Source of the DNA: Candidatus [Bacteroides] periocalifornicus | GTDB taxonomy: Bacteria; Bacteroidota; Bacteroidia; Bacteroidales; CAJPTX01 | Length of the DNA stretch: 46,708 nt | Assembly (NCBI GenBank): GCA_001421095.1 | Contig: LIIK01000017.1 | Coordinates: 1-46,708, forward strand | Direction: 5' to 3' | Shown: piece by piece, positions 24,540 through 33,874 of the stretch | Numbering within the stretch: the stretch's first letter is position 1 | How the letters are laid out: each line of letters begins with the position of its first letter | Made by a program: the position numbers and the translations under genes | The notes under the pieces: model-generated | Told to the model about the DNA's origin: nothing | The model's database searches: none | The model's input: the letters and a program-made list of their open reading frames with translations, nothing else

Positions 24540-27500
24540 CTACTGCTTCACCACCCGCAGGGTTCGCGCAGCACCGTCGGCACTCCGCAGCTGCAAGAGG
24601 TAGATACCCTCTGCAAGGGTGCCCACCGAGAGGCTAATCTCCGATTCCCGAGCATTGCGACCCTCTAGCACAGGCTGACCGCCCACCGAGTATAGGGTGT
24701 AGCTCGCCACTTCCCCCGCATTCAGCACGCGCAGCTCAGTGGTGCAGGGCATAGGAGCTACCAGAACCCGCGACAGGCGAACTTCCACCGCATCGGGGCT
24801 CTTCAGCCTGAAAGCATGCGTTATCACGTTATCACCCCCTACCACTTTCCAGCTGTACTGGCCATCAGACGCTGATAGCTGCAAGCCGTTCACCTTCAGC
24901 CAGGCCACCTCATAGCCCTCGGCAGGCGTAAGCACCATGTTGATTTCCCGGCCTACCAGCACTCCGGCCTTGTTCTCCACGGTTTTGCCATTCCTCGTTA
25001 CAGCTATAGAGCCACCATCCACGGCGCCATAGAGTATCCGCCCGGCACTCAATGACTGCAAGAGGGGGTACTCATTCGCTACGAACGTCCACACATCCGT
25101 GGCGAAACCATTGAGGGGCTTGCCCGAGGTGAGCTCTGCACGGCTCTTGCCCTCACACTGCCCAGGGGTTGTATTCGGCGCATTGGTTACTGGATCATTG
25201 CCGTACTTGGGGTGATCTGTCTGGAAGTAGCAATGCTTGAAGGTGGCCCCTCCGCCAGCCTGGACAAAGCCCTGCTTGAGGAGGAGTTTCGGGTTCTCCG
25301 CATTGTAGATATTCACCGTTGGGCCTGCAGCGTAGCAGCTCTCAAAACGGCACTTCTTCCCGTTGCTCATAAAACCGCCCGCTGCGGCCTCAGGTGTGGA
25401 AAACTCGTAGAAGGAGACGAAGACCGCCCCCGTAGAGTAGCAATTGCGGATGGTGGTAGGCGCGGTAGAAATGGCAGCGAATCCCCCCGAAACGGTACTG
25501 TTGTTTTCCACATCTATACTGGAGTAGCAGAGCTCAATGGCCCGATCATAGCTGCCCGCACCGCACGTGCCGAATAGCCCGCCCACGGTGTCAAAAGCCT
25601 TCACCCGCGAAGTGTCTGTGGCCGCGTTTACCGATAAACGGCTCCCCCTAGCCCCTAGGCTCCCCACCAGGCCGCCAACCACCATGTAGCCCCTCACTAG
25701 CGCCACCTGCGCCGAGCAGTTGCTCACCAGCCCCACGCCGCCGTCCACATGGCCTATCAGGGCCCCCGTGTGGCTGTTCCCCACCACTGTAGCATCCACT
25801 AGGTGAATGCCCGCTATGCCGTACTCCGCCTTGTCCAGCTTTGCGTAGCCGAAAAGCCCTACCCTGTTCGCGCTCTCGCGCCGTATGTAGAGCCCCTTTA
25901 TCATGTGTCCGCCGCCATCGTAGACCCCTCTGAAGGGATAGACTGCGGAGCCGATAGGGCTAAAGCCGAATGGGTAGGCATAGCTCCCGTCGACACCGAT
26001 ATTCCATTCCCTCGTCTCGGTAGCGTCGATAGATGCCGTCTGCTTGAAGTATAGGCCCTTGCCCCACAGATCCTCATTTTGCGAAAGCCAGCGCAGGTGG
26101 GCGAGGGTCTCTATTAGGTAGGGTTCATCCTTCGTTCCCTTGCCCTGGGGAGGCTCTGGCTCTCCACGTTCCCACTGCAGACGAGGAGTCTTGAGGGGCT
26201 CATCCCAAAACCAGGTACTCCCGAAATCGAACCCTTGGTAGGTACCCTGCTGTGAAAGCGCATCGCTCAGCAACACGCCATTCTGCGTAGCCCCAAGGCT
26301 CGGATTGGCATAGCAGCTGGCAAAGTACTTCTCCTGCGAAGAGCTGGCGTAGTCTGCCGATTCAATCTCCTTGAACTCATAGTTATCCGGGGCTACTGGG
26401 CGGAATATCCTCGCGAATGGCCTACTACCGCCAGCAGGGGCTGTTACCTGAGCCACTTCCGTATTGGCATAGCAGCGGGTGAAGATCGCCTCCTCACCCA
26501 CCAGCTCTAATTTCCCAACGAATCCCCCGAGATACCCCTCGGTAGCCTTTACCCCGCCCAACACGTAGCAATCTACGTAGGTGGAAGGCGCATCGGTATG
26601 CGTTGAAGAGGTGCCCACAAGTCCCCCTGCGCACTCCACCTTGGGGAGGTCGAGCGAAACCCTCGCAAAACTGCGAATAACCCCCCGCTGCGTCCGCCCG
26701 ATAAGGCCTCCGTAAATTCCTCCAGCAGGGTCATATTCGGCCTTTATGCTCCCCTCTGCGCCACACCCCTCTATGGGGGCTCCGCTATACCCGCACAGGC
26801 CGCCAACCTTAGCCACGGTTTTCGCAGCAGATTTCCCTATGGTTATGGTGCCACTCCACTGGTTGTTATACATGGTGGCACTCGATGACCCCGCAATCCC
26901 CCCAACGCAGAGATACGAGTTCCCGCATCGAATAGTACAGTTTTTCGCCTGGCAATTACGTATTTGCGAACCGTCCACCCCCCAGCCCACAAGGGCGCCC
27001 ACGTTGGTCTCATTGTATTCCGCCCCATCCACAGAGCCTAGGATGTCGATGCTGGACTCCAGAAGCGTTACCCGATCCAGCACGCCTGCATGGCTACCTA
27101 CCACCAGTCCTATAGAGACACCACTTTTTTCGATACGTGCACCCGTACTGACGATTTTCGCACCTCGCACCACGAGATTGCGCAGCGTGGCATCTGACCC
27201 TAAAATTCTGAATAGCCCCGCTTTATAGTCCCGCACCCCATCTGTCTTGAGATCCAGGTGGAAGTTGCTTATGGTGTGCCCCTCTCCGTCGAATACGCCC
27301 TGCAAACCCTCGAACACCTTGAGCTGCTGCCCATTGAGATCGGCCTTCAGGTGGATGTATTTTCCTTTGTACCACATGTTATCCGCGCTCTTCTGGCTGA
27401 GGTAGTTCCAGTCGGCCTCGTTCTCTACCAGATAGGGATCGTCCAGCGAACCCGCGTGGGCTGCAAATTTATCGGCTGGGCTTAGTCCTTGTCCCCAGGC

Positions 27501-27557
27501 CAACGCACCCCAGCAACAGGCTAGGCAGAGGACGAGAAACGTTTGAGCATTCTTCAT
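24540..27557 (-). CDS. GLUG-repeat surface protein with type IX-like C-terminus
   Basis: This 1005-residue secreted protein has a signal peptide (FLVLCLACCWGALAWGQG). It then carries repeated GLUG-type units with a Gly-Gly-Leu/Phe-Val/Ile-Gly core, such as GALVGWG, GGLCGYSG, GGLIGRT, GGLVGTS, GGFVGKL, GALIGHV, GGLVGSLG and GGLFGTCG. These are typical of right-handed beta-helical adhesin-like proteins. The C-terminal segment (YTLYSVGGQPVLEG...GIYLLQLRS) resembles the Por/type IX sorting domain that directs outer-membrane secretion and attachment. Partner genes of type IX secretion are not in this window. It is expressed from a good promoter and precedes a barrel gene. Confidence 0.85.
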   Translation of the reverse strand: MKNAQTFLVLCLACCWGALAWGQGLSPADKFAAHAGSLDDPYLVENEADWNYLSQKSADNMWYKGKYIHLKADLNGQQLKVFEGLQGVFDGEGHTISNFHLDLKTDGVRDYKAGLFRILGSDATLRNLVVRGAKIVSTGARIEKSGVSIGLVVGSHAGVLDRVTLLESSIDILGSVDGAEYNETNVGALVGWGVDGSQIRNCQAKNCTIRCGNSYLCVGGIAGSSSATMYNNQWSGTITIGKSAAKTVAKVGGLCGYSGAPIEGCGAEGSIKAEYDPAGGIYGGLIGRTQRGVIRSFARVSLDLPKVECAGGLVGTSSTHTDAPSTYVDCYVLGGVKATEGYLGGFVGKLELVGEEAIFTRCYANTEVAQVTAPAGGSRPFARIFRPVAPDNYEFKEIESADYASSSQEKYFASCYANPSLGATQNGVLLSDALSQQGTYQGFDFGSTWFWDEPLKTPRLQWERGEPEPPQGKGTKDEPYLIETLAHLRWLSQNEDLWGKGLYFKQTASIDATETREWNIGVDGSYAYPFGFSPIGSAVYPFRGVYDGGGHMIKGLYIRRESANRVGLFGYAKLDKAEYGIAGIHLVDATVVGNSHTGALIGHVDGGVGLVSNCSAQVALVRGYMVVGGLVGSLGARGSRLSVNAATDTSRVKAFDTVGGLFGTCGAGSYDRAIELCYSSIDVENNSTVSGGFAAISTAPTTIRNCYSTGAVFVSFYEFSTPEAAAGGFMSNGKKCRFESCYAAGPTVNIYNAENPKLLLKQGFVQAGGGATFKHCYFQTDHPKYGNDPVTNAPNTTPGQCEGKSRAELTSGKPLNGFATDVWTFVANEYPLLQSLSAGRILYGAVDGGSIAVTRNGKTVENKAGVLVGREINMVLTPAEGYEVAWLKVNGLQLSASDGQYSWKVVGGDNVITHAFRLKSPDAVEVRLSRVLVAPMPCTTELRVLNAGEVASYTLYSVGGQPVLEGRNARESEISLSVGTLAEGIYLLQLRSADGAARTLRVVKQ

Positions 27558-27589
27558 GACGCTAGAAATTTCTGGTTTATTTCTGTGCG

Positions 27590-27621
27590 CAAAGATAGCC
27601 TACCGGCGGCAAACTGGCAAA
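27590..27621 (-). promoter_or_regulatory. Promoter of the GLUG protein gene
   Basis: TATCTTTG (27590-27597) and TTTG (27618-27621) lie 20 bases apart on the minus strand, a full match to the Bacteroidota consensus. Confidence 0.65.
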
Positions 27622-27769
27622 TAGATAACGCAACCGGATGAATACCAAAAACCTACCGACAGGAAACCCAAAGCGGAGAAGAAACAACAGGTCATCCATC
27701 CCTAATTTATTTGATTTTTTTACCCATTAGCGGCAAAAGAAAAATAAAAACTATGGATTTGAACGAAGC

Positions 27770-28621
27770 ACGCTCGTGGAGCAGCACGTCTAAAGCCCAG
27801 TGCAGGTTATTCTCTCCCCCCCCAGTGCCGGCGGATCGCCCCATTGATCCGCTTCGGGTCGGGCAGATCGGTGATGTAGTGGGGCGCCTCGGTGCGGGTA
27901 CTCCCGACTGATTTTCTGTAGACCTCCCGCGCCCACCTGCGCATCGGCCGATACCGCACTCCCCCTGTACGCACTGAACCAATTCCCGATAACCGCAGAA
28001 GATTCTTCTGGTAGCCCTTCACGGTGAGCACGAAATGGCCCCCCTGGGACTGTATCTTCTCCACCACATCGGTGTGGGTACCCGCAGTATCAATGGCCAC
28101 GGTGCGCTCCTCCAGGGTCAGGAGTTCTAGCAGCGCGAGCATCAACGCCAATTCGCCCCCCTTCTCCTCGCTCTTCAGGTAATCCACAACGAACTGATGC
28201 GCGGGGCAGTAGGCGGAAACGATATGCGCGGGGCTGCTGCTGCCAACCCATTTTACTCCCCGGGGCGTCTTCCCGTCAATGGCAATGTCCTTCCCCGTGA
28301 TGCCCTTGTATACTGCGCGGACAAAGGCCTTGCACGCCGATTTAAACCCCATCGGGTCTATGATCTGAAAGACGCGATTGAAGGTGTCGGGCGAGGGCAT
28401 TCGGGCTATATTCAGCGCCGTGCCAGATAGCTTTTCGTGCATGCGCAGGAGGTCCTCGCGGTAGTTGTTCGCGTAGTCCTCAATCCGCTCCTAATCATCG
28501 CCCCCCCCCCGATGATCGCGTAGAGGGTTACGAGCAGTATAAGCGATAGAGGGTACGTGGTTCTCCCCTGTACGCGTAGGTCTTCTACTATGGAGATCGC
28601 ATTCCAGATTTTTGTATTCAT
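27770..28621 (-). pseudogene. Decayed ISAs1-family transposase
   Basis: The remnant can be read as N-terminal EDLRVQGRTTYPLSLILLVTLYAIIGG, then PSPDTFNRVFQIIDP, DIAIDGKTPRG (the first catalytic Asp region), AIDTAGTHTDVVEKI and VLTVKGYQKNLL. The C-terminal YITDLPDPKRINGAIRRHWG and NNLHWALDV complete the ISAs1 order. Lesions are a TAG for Trp in DDWERIEDYA, a frameshift in a ten-G run (28501-28510), a missing segment after VKGYQKNLL and another frameshift in an eight-G run (27816-27823). The C-terminus is also truncated. No clear terminal repeats were found. It lies between two surface-protein genes. Confidence 0.85.
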
Positions 28622-28765
28622 GATATTTCTTAGTAGTAAAGTTAATCAATAGCGATTACGTGCCAATTGATTAAGCAGAAATTTGACGCATTTGCCCCAG
28701 CATGTTGTAACTTTTTGGGCGCTTCCCCGTCATATGGGTAACTGAGAACAAACCCTATCACTGCT

Positions 28766-30130
28766 ATGAAAAAGCTTCTCTACTTCATCGGGTCGGCTGG
28801 GCTGGGGCTGCTAACCCTATCCACCCCTACGCATACGAACGCCGCGCGGAGATGGGAACCCGCCGTGGAACGACGCACCTACGAGCTGGCGAACTTCACG
28901 GGCATCATCCTCAGCGTCCCCGCCTACGTGCAGGTAGAGCAGGGGTCCACCTTCTCGGTAGAAGGGGAAACCTCGCAGCAGGGGATGCTGGACTACCTCT
29001 CGGTAAGCGTGGAGAAAGGCGACCTACGCATCCAGCTCCGCCATTCCTACAGGCGGCTTCCCCGGCAGAATCGCTACCCGGTGCTCCGGTTCCGTGTGAA
29101 ACTCCCCAGTATCGAACGGCTCACCACGCTAAGCTCGGGCGACATCACGGTGACCGCTCCTATAAGCTGCCCGCAGCTAAGCATACGCAGCGCCGGGAGC
29201 GGCGATATACAGCTCGACGATGTTACCTGTAGAGGGGCCTTCACCGCCAACCTGGCTAGTGCTGGCAACCTCACCGTGGGCGACATAGAGGCGGAAGCCC
29301 TGAACCTAAGCCAGTCTGGTAGTGGCGACATTCGGCTCTCGCAGTCAAGCATAAAGCAGAACACCTCTATACGCGTGCTAAGCGCTGGCAACTGCTCCAC
29401 GGGAAAGCTCACCACCAGGAGTCTGGAGTACTACTCCGCCGGGAGTGGCGACACACGGCTGATGCAGGTAGAGAGCCAGGCCTACGCAAAAATAACCCTG
29501 CTGAGAGCTGGAGAATTCTCGTCGAATTCGCTGTCCTCAAGAAGCCTAGAGTGCCTTGTTGCAGGCAGCGGCGATATCAGCATGCAGACCGTAACGAACA
29601 CCGGGCCTGCCTCGCTCAAACTCCTGAGCGCGGGCAACCTGCTTATAGGGACGCTTACCTGCACAGAACTATCTACCATACAGCAGGGCAGCGGCGATAT
29701 AGAGCTTGGGCATCTACAGCTACAGGGCAACCTGCGGGCCACTACGCTAAGCGCTGGATACCTCACCATAACGGACATCACCGGGGGGCAAACGCTGCAA
29801 ACCAAGCAGGCCGGGAGCGGGGATATAACCATAGGATCCCTGAATATGCAGCAGGTTCTATGCACGGTGCTAAGCTCTGGCACTTTCCAGATAACGGGTT
29901 CTAGCACTGCCCGAGAGGCGATCCTATCGACTGCAGGATCGGGCGATATCGACGCCAAAAAGCTCTCGGTGCAGAATGCCAGCGTAGAGATCCTCGGGTC
30001 TGGCAACATCTCCATTGGGGCAGAGCAGCTCCTCCAGGTAAAGCGCACCACGGGGTCTGGTGAAGTATACTACCGTGGCAAGGCAAAGGTCATACAGCTC
30101 AGCTCCCCCAAGGTGCGACAGATTAAATAG
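28766..30130 (+). CDS. DUF2807 surface protein with long beta-helical repeat
   Basis: This 454-residue exported protein has a signal peptide (LLYFIGSAGLGLLTLSTPTHTNA). An N-terminal region typical of DUF2807 follows (FTGIILSVPAYVQVEQGSTFSVEGE). Then come about 300 residues of a rhythmic repeat in which GSGDI alternates with SAGNL roughly every 20-22 residues, giving a period near 42. This is expected to form a long right-handed beta helix. Known DUF2807 proteins are usually shorter, so this one is extended. The substrate or binding partner is unknown. It starts about 140 bases after the transposase remnant. Confidence 0.82.
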   Translation: MKKLLYFIGSAGLGLLTLSTPTHTNAARRWEPAVERRTYELANFTGIILSVPAYVQVEQGSTFSVEGETSQQGMLDYLSVSVEKGDLRIQLRHSYRRLPRQNRYPVLRFRVKLPSIERLTTLSSGDITVTAPISCPQLSIRSAGSGDIQLDDVTCRGAFTANLASAGNLTVGDIEAEALNLSQSGSGDIRLSQSSIKQNTSIRVLSAGNCSTGKLTTRSLEYYSAGSGDTRLMQVESQAYAKITLLRAGEFSSNSLSSRSLECLVAGSGDISMQTVTNTGPASLKLLSAGNLLIGTLTCTELSTIQQGSGDIELGHLQLQGNLRATTLSAGYLTITDITGGQTLQTKQAGSGDITIGSLNMQQVLCTVLSSGTFQITGSSTAREAILSTAGSGDIDAKKLSVQNASVEILGSGNISIGAEQLLQVKRTTGSGEVYYRGKAKVIQLSSPKVRQIK

Positions 30131-30415
30131 CACCTATGCTCCGGAGGACACTAGGCATTTTCAGCGCCTGTAGGGCCACTGCAAAGGAGTCCGCCGCATC
30201 TAATCCTTAGAGTAGATCGTCCCCTTTTATAACGCTACACGGCTTTTAATCAATCGATTCAACCTATAGAAGAGCGTAGCAATACGGAGTGCCGCATCGT
30301 TTTTAAGCACGTTTTGCAGGGGCGTTACTCCTTCCACAACCTACAAAAAAGGGGGCGTGCCTAAAACAGACACGCCCCCTTGCTCTGGACAGAGTAGCTC
30401 TAACGTCCCAAGGGG
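30131..30415. other. Intergenic region with a dispersed repeat
   Basis: This 285-base gap contains copy D of the dispersed GTAG-type repeat (near 30284-30300) and, at its right end, the queD terminator. No gene is seen. Confidence 0.55.
30345..30381 (-). terminator. Terminator of queD
   Basis: On the minus strand AAGGGGGCGTG (30371-30381) and CACGCCCCCTT (30349-30359) pair across an 11-base loop, followed by TTTTTTG. It lies 35 bases after the queD stop. Confidence 0.85.
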
Positions 30416-30856
30416 TCAATTCTCCTCCGCGTACCACTCGGCATAGCTGCTCGCGGTCTCATGCAGGCGCAGCGAGAATAGGGATACGCCCACGGGCAGG
30501 CTCTGCGCCAACCTTGCCGCTATCCAGGGCAGTAGATTCTCGCACGTTGGCTGGAATGGCAACTCCACTAATCGACGGGTGTAGGGGGCAAGTACTCCCC
30601 CATCTACTGCCCCTACCCGTACCATGAGTGCATGATCTAGCACGCTCAGAATCCGCTCCGCCACTATCTGCTTGAGGAGGCCGAAATCGATGAGCATGCC
30701 GCACTTCGGGCTAGCCACATCAGTACTCGGCTGCCCTATCACCGTAACGAACAGACGGTACGAGTGCCCGTGAATATTGGCGCACAGCCCATCATATCCC
30801 TGTAGGAAATGGGCTGCCTCAAAGGCGAACTCCTTAGTAAGACGAATGGTTGGCAT
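30416..30856 (-). CDS. queD: 6-carboxytetrahydropterin synthase
   Basis: This 146-residue enzyme of the 6-pyruvoyltetrahydropterin synthase fold makes 6-carboxytetrahydropterin on the path to queuosine and other 7-deazaguanines. The N-terminus FAFEAAHFLQGYDGLCANIHGHSYRL carries the zinc His residues (AAH, HGH). DFGLLKQIV and LDHALM follow, then the PTCENLLPWIA segment and the LHETASSYAEW Glu motif. The catalytic Cys is in DGLCANIHGHSY. The ATG at 30856 gives the family N-terminus; the longer ORF start is ignored. It ends in TGA. No other que genes are adjacent. Confidence 0.93.
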   Translation of the reverse strand: MPTIRLTKEFAFEAAHFLQGYDGLCANIHGHSYRLFVTVIGQPSTDVASPKCGMLIDFGLLKQIVAERILSVLDHALMVRVGAVDGGVLAPYTRRLVELPFQPTCENLLPWIAARLAQSLPVGVSLFSLRLHETASSYAEWYAEEN

Positions 30857-30963
30857 GGTCAGATCGTTTTTTTTATACGTAGCACGGGGCAAACGCCCAG
30901 GATTGGGGGCGGCGTCGATCCAAAATGGCAATGGCTCACAAATATTTGCAGGCCCTGGTAATG

Positions 30964-33738
30964 CTAGGATTCCGCTCTAGCACCACATTCTCTCGATGCT
31001 GCCCCGCCCGACCGTTTGGCACCACGATGCCCCCAAAGCCGAACGAACTCGCCAATCCAGAATACCAGGCTGGTGTACAGAACCACCTGCAATTGATCGG
31101 GCCAGGAGAGCGGTACTATCCCGAAAAGCTCGCCGCCAAAGTTCATAAGCAGCCACTGCCCCAGCGCTATGCAGCCCACCACCCAGAAGAACCGTCGGGC
31201 GCGGGAGAAGTCGCTTAGCGCAAGCCTACCACTCCCGTAGGCCTTGGCATTCAAGAAATTCCAAAGCTGCATGAACACGAAGAGCGAGAAGAAAAGCGAG
31301 AGCTCATAGATGCTAATGTGGTGCGCCCCATGGCAAGGCACCGAGAGGCTCTCAAGCACAAGTGCCGGGCTAAGCTGGGTGACCTCGTTGCATCTGAATA
31401 TGAGCAGCAACCCCAGCAGCACCACCACGAAGAATACCCCCACCCCCCATATCATCCGTGACATGGCGGGGGTGATGATGAAGTCCGTGGTCCTACGGGG
31501 CTTACGCAGCATAACCCGCGGGTCTGGGGGAAGCATGGCGAAAGCTAGGGCTGCAAAGGAGTCCATTATCAGGTTGATCCAGAGCATTTGGGTGATGGTG
31601 AGCGGAGAGCGTTCGCCAACGAAGGCACCCAATAGCACCACTAGGCAGGCCGCCACATTGATGGTGAGCTGCGCCAGTATGAAACGCTGGATATTCTGGT
31701 AGAGCGAACGCCCCCAGAGTATGCCCTTGCCTATGGAGACGAAGGAGTTGTCGAGAATCGTCATGTCGCTGGCTTCCTTGGCCATTGCGGTGCCATCGCC
31801 CATTGATAATCCCACGTGCGCGGCCTTCAGCGCTGGGGCATCATTGGTACCATCGCCAGTGGCTGCTACCACCTCACCCTGCCCTTGCAGCAGGCCGATG
31901 AGCCTGGCTTTGTCCATAGGACGGGCGCGGTACATAATACGGAGCTTCGGCAGGCGGGGTATCAGCTCCGCGTCTGGCGTTACCTCAAACTCAGCGCCGC
32001 TCATGGCGGCCTCTTCGCCACAGGTGTCGTCCCACAGCCCTATCTGCCGTGCTATCTCTCGGGTGGTGAGCAGTGTGTCGCCCGTCACAATCTTAACCGC
32101 AACCCCAGCGTTTAGGCACTCCGCTATGGCCGCGGGCACATCTGGGCGCACGGGATCGCTAATCGCCACCAGGGCTAGGAATGTAAGGGAATCCGCAGCA
32201 ATTCGCCCCTCTGCGAACGGATGGGCATTCTGCGGCAGCGAAAGATAGGCGAGCGCCAAGGTGCGCATCCCCTTCTGCTGGTATTCGGTTAGCTGCCCTT
32301 GGAGAGCAGGCCACAGGGTATCCATTTCGGCCTCTTCCCCGCTGGGTAGCAGCACCTTTCTGCACATTGGCGCAATGATCTCAGGGGCACCCTTCACGTA
32401 CAGGTAGCGTCCATGGGTGGCTGGCTCCTCTACCACTGTGCCCATATACTTGCGCTCGGTACTGAAGGTGAGTTGTTCGACCTCGGTAGCTGCCTGGCGT
32501 AACGTGAGGTAGCTAAGCCCCTGCCCCCGAAGCCAAAGGAGCAACGCCCCCTCGGTAGGATTCCCTAGCACCACGGGTGCACCCTCCTTCTCCTCAATAT
32601 GCGCTGTGGAGTTCGAGGCTATACTATGCGCTACCCGCTCGCCCAGCGGGGTATGAATGCCCACCGCTGCGCCGCAACCATCAATAATGGCAGACACCCG
32701 CATCTGGTTCTGGGTGAGCGTGCCGGTCTTATCGGTGCAAATGACGGTGGTGGCTCCCATGGTTTCGCAGGCGTGCATGCGCCGTACCAGATTGTTGGTC
32801 TTCATCATGCTGCGCATGCTAAGGGCTAGGCTCAGCGAGATGCTCATGGGAAGTCCCTCGGGCACAGCCACTACCAGTAGGGTCACCGCGAGCATTATGG
32901 TGTTCAGCAGGAATTCGCCCAGCTCTAGCCAGGCAAAGCCCTCAGGGTGCGAGTAGACGAAGATGCACACGCGCCCAATGATAAGCGCGCCAGCCAGAAA
33001 GTAGCCCGCCACGGCAATCTTATGGGCTAACCGCGCCAGCTGCTGATTGAGCGGGGTGTCTATACTGCTCTCGATCTGGCTGCCTCGGTATACCCGGCCT
33101 GCCTCGGTGAAATCGCCCACCTCGGTAACCTCAAGGCTACAGTGCCCATCGGTGATTACGCTCCCCCGGTAAAGGCGATTCGAAGGGTAGGTGGCCTCGG
33201 TGTCAAAGTCTGCAGGCTTGGTGGTCTTAGCGGCGAGCGGTTCACCCGTCAGCGATGATTCATTCACCTGTAGCCCAACCGATTCTACCAGCACCCCATC
33301 GGCAGGCACCTCCTCTCCCGTATCCAGCAGCACGAGGTCGCCCACCACCAGCTCCTCCTTTACGGCCTCTGTCACCGCGCCATCGCGCACCACCTTGTAA
33401 TGCGTTTGGTCATTCACCTGATTGAGCAAGCTGAACTCCCGTGCCGCCTTCCGCTCAAAGTAGAAGGCGATACCCGTAGAGAGCAGCACGGCCACCAAGA
33501 TACCCACGGGCTCTATGAATGTGCCAGCCTCCTCGCCCCGCACAGCATAACCGTATATGGAGATGCCAAACGAGCAGGCCAGGGCAACCAAGAGGATGAG
33601 GATCATCGGGTCGCCAAACTTCTGCAGGTAGAGCAGCCACACAGACTCCTTCTTCGGAGGAGTAAGCCTATTGGCACCATAACGCTCCCTGCTGGACAGC
33701 ACCTGGGCGGATGTTAGACCTTCACCTTTCACCTGCAT
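30964..33738 (-). CDS. P-type calcium-transporting ATPase (PMCA-like)
   Basis: This 924-residue inner-membrane pump has an N-terminal cation-ATPase segment (SAQVLSSRERYGANRLTPPKK) and an actuator region with LDTGEEVPADG and VNESSLTGEP. The membrane ion-binding motif is VAVPEGLPMSI. The phosphorylation site is CTDKTGTLTQNQM. VKGAPEII marks the nucleotide domain and ATGDGTNDAPALKAA the hinge. The C-terminal membrane segments include LWINLIMDSFAALAFA. Motifs and length fit eukaryotic-type PMCA/SERCA-like calcium ATPases found in bacteria. Calcium is the likely substrate. Its promoter is divergent from that of the following plus-strand gene. Confidence 0.92.
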   Translation of the reverse strand: MQVKGEGLTSAQVLSSRERYGANRLTPPKKESVWLLYLQKFGDPMILILLVALACSFGISIYGYAVRGEEAGTFIEPVGILVAVLLSTGIAFYFERKAAREFSLLNQVNDQTHYKVVRDGAVTEAVKEELVVGDLVLLDTGEEVPADGVLVESVGLQVNESSLTGEPLAAKTTKPADFDTEATYPSNRLYRGSVITDGHCSLEVTEVGDFTEAGRVYRGSQIESSIDTPLNQQLARLAHKIAVAGYFLAGALIIGRVCIFVYSHPEGFAWLELGEFLLNTIMLAVTLLVVAVPEGLPMSISLSLALSMRSMMKTNNLVRRMHACETMGATTVICTDKTGTLTQNQMRVSAIIDGCGAAVGIHTPLGERVAHSIASNSTAHIEEKEGAPVVLGNPTEGALLLWLRGQGLSYLTLRQAATEVEQLTFSTERKYMGTVVEEPATHGRYLYVKGAPEIIAPMCRKVLLPSGEEAEMDTLWPALQGQLTEYQQKGMRTLALAYLSLPQNAHPFAEGRIAADSLTFLALVAISDPVRPDVPAAIAECLNAGVAVKIVTGDTLLTTREIARQIGLWDDTCGEEAAMSGAEFEVTPDAELIPRLPKLRIMYRARPMDKARLIGLLQGQGEVVAATGDGTNDAPALKAAHVGLSMGDGTAMAKEASDMTILDNSFVSIGKGILWGRSLYQNIQRFILAQLTINVAACLVVLLGAFVGERSPLTITQMLWINLIMDSFAALAFAMLPPDPRVMLRKPRRTTDFIITPAMSRMIWGVGVFFVVVLLGLLLIFRCNEVTQLSPALVLESLSVPCHGAHHISIYELSLFFSLFVFMQLWNFLNAKAYGSGRLALSDFSRARRFFWVVGCIALGQWLLMNFGGELFGIVPLSWPDQLQVVLYTSLVFWIGEFVRLWGHRGAKRSGGAASRECGARAES

Positions 33739-33771
33739 AGGTTTACACACATTTAGGATATATACTTTCCG

Positions 33772-33779
33772 CAAAGGTA
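33772..33779 (-). promoter_or_regulatory. -7 element of the calcium ATPase gene
   Basis: TACCTTTG on the minus strand, about 34 bases before the ATG at 33738. The -33 is only T-rich (GTTTTCC). Confidence 0.5.
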
Positions 33780-33810
33780 TGAAATTTAGGGGAAAACGGA
33801 GGAAGAAATT

Positions 33811-33840
33811 TTTGCGCTCGGACAAGGATACCTACCTTTG
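33811..33840 (+). promoter_or_regulatory. Promoter of the 33875 gene
   Basis: TTTG at 33811-33814 and TACCTTTG at 33833-33840, 18 bases apart, followed by the ATG at 33875. It is divergent from the ATPase promoter. Confidence 0.6.
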
Positions 33841-33874
33841 CGGTAACCTTTCATTTTGCACGACACGATATTAG

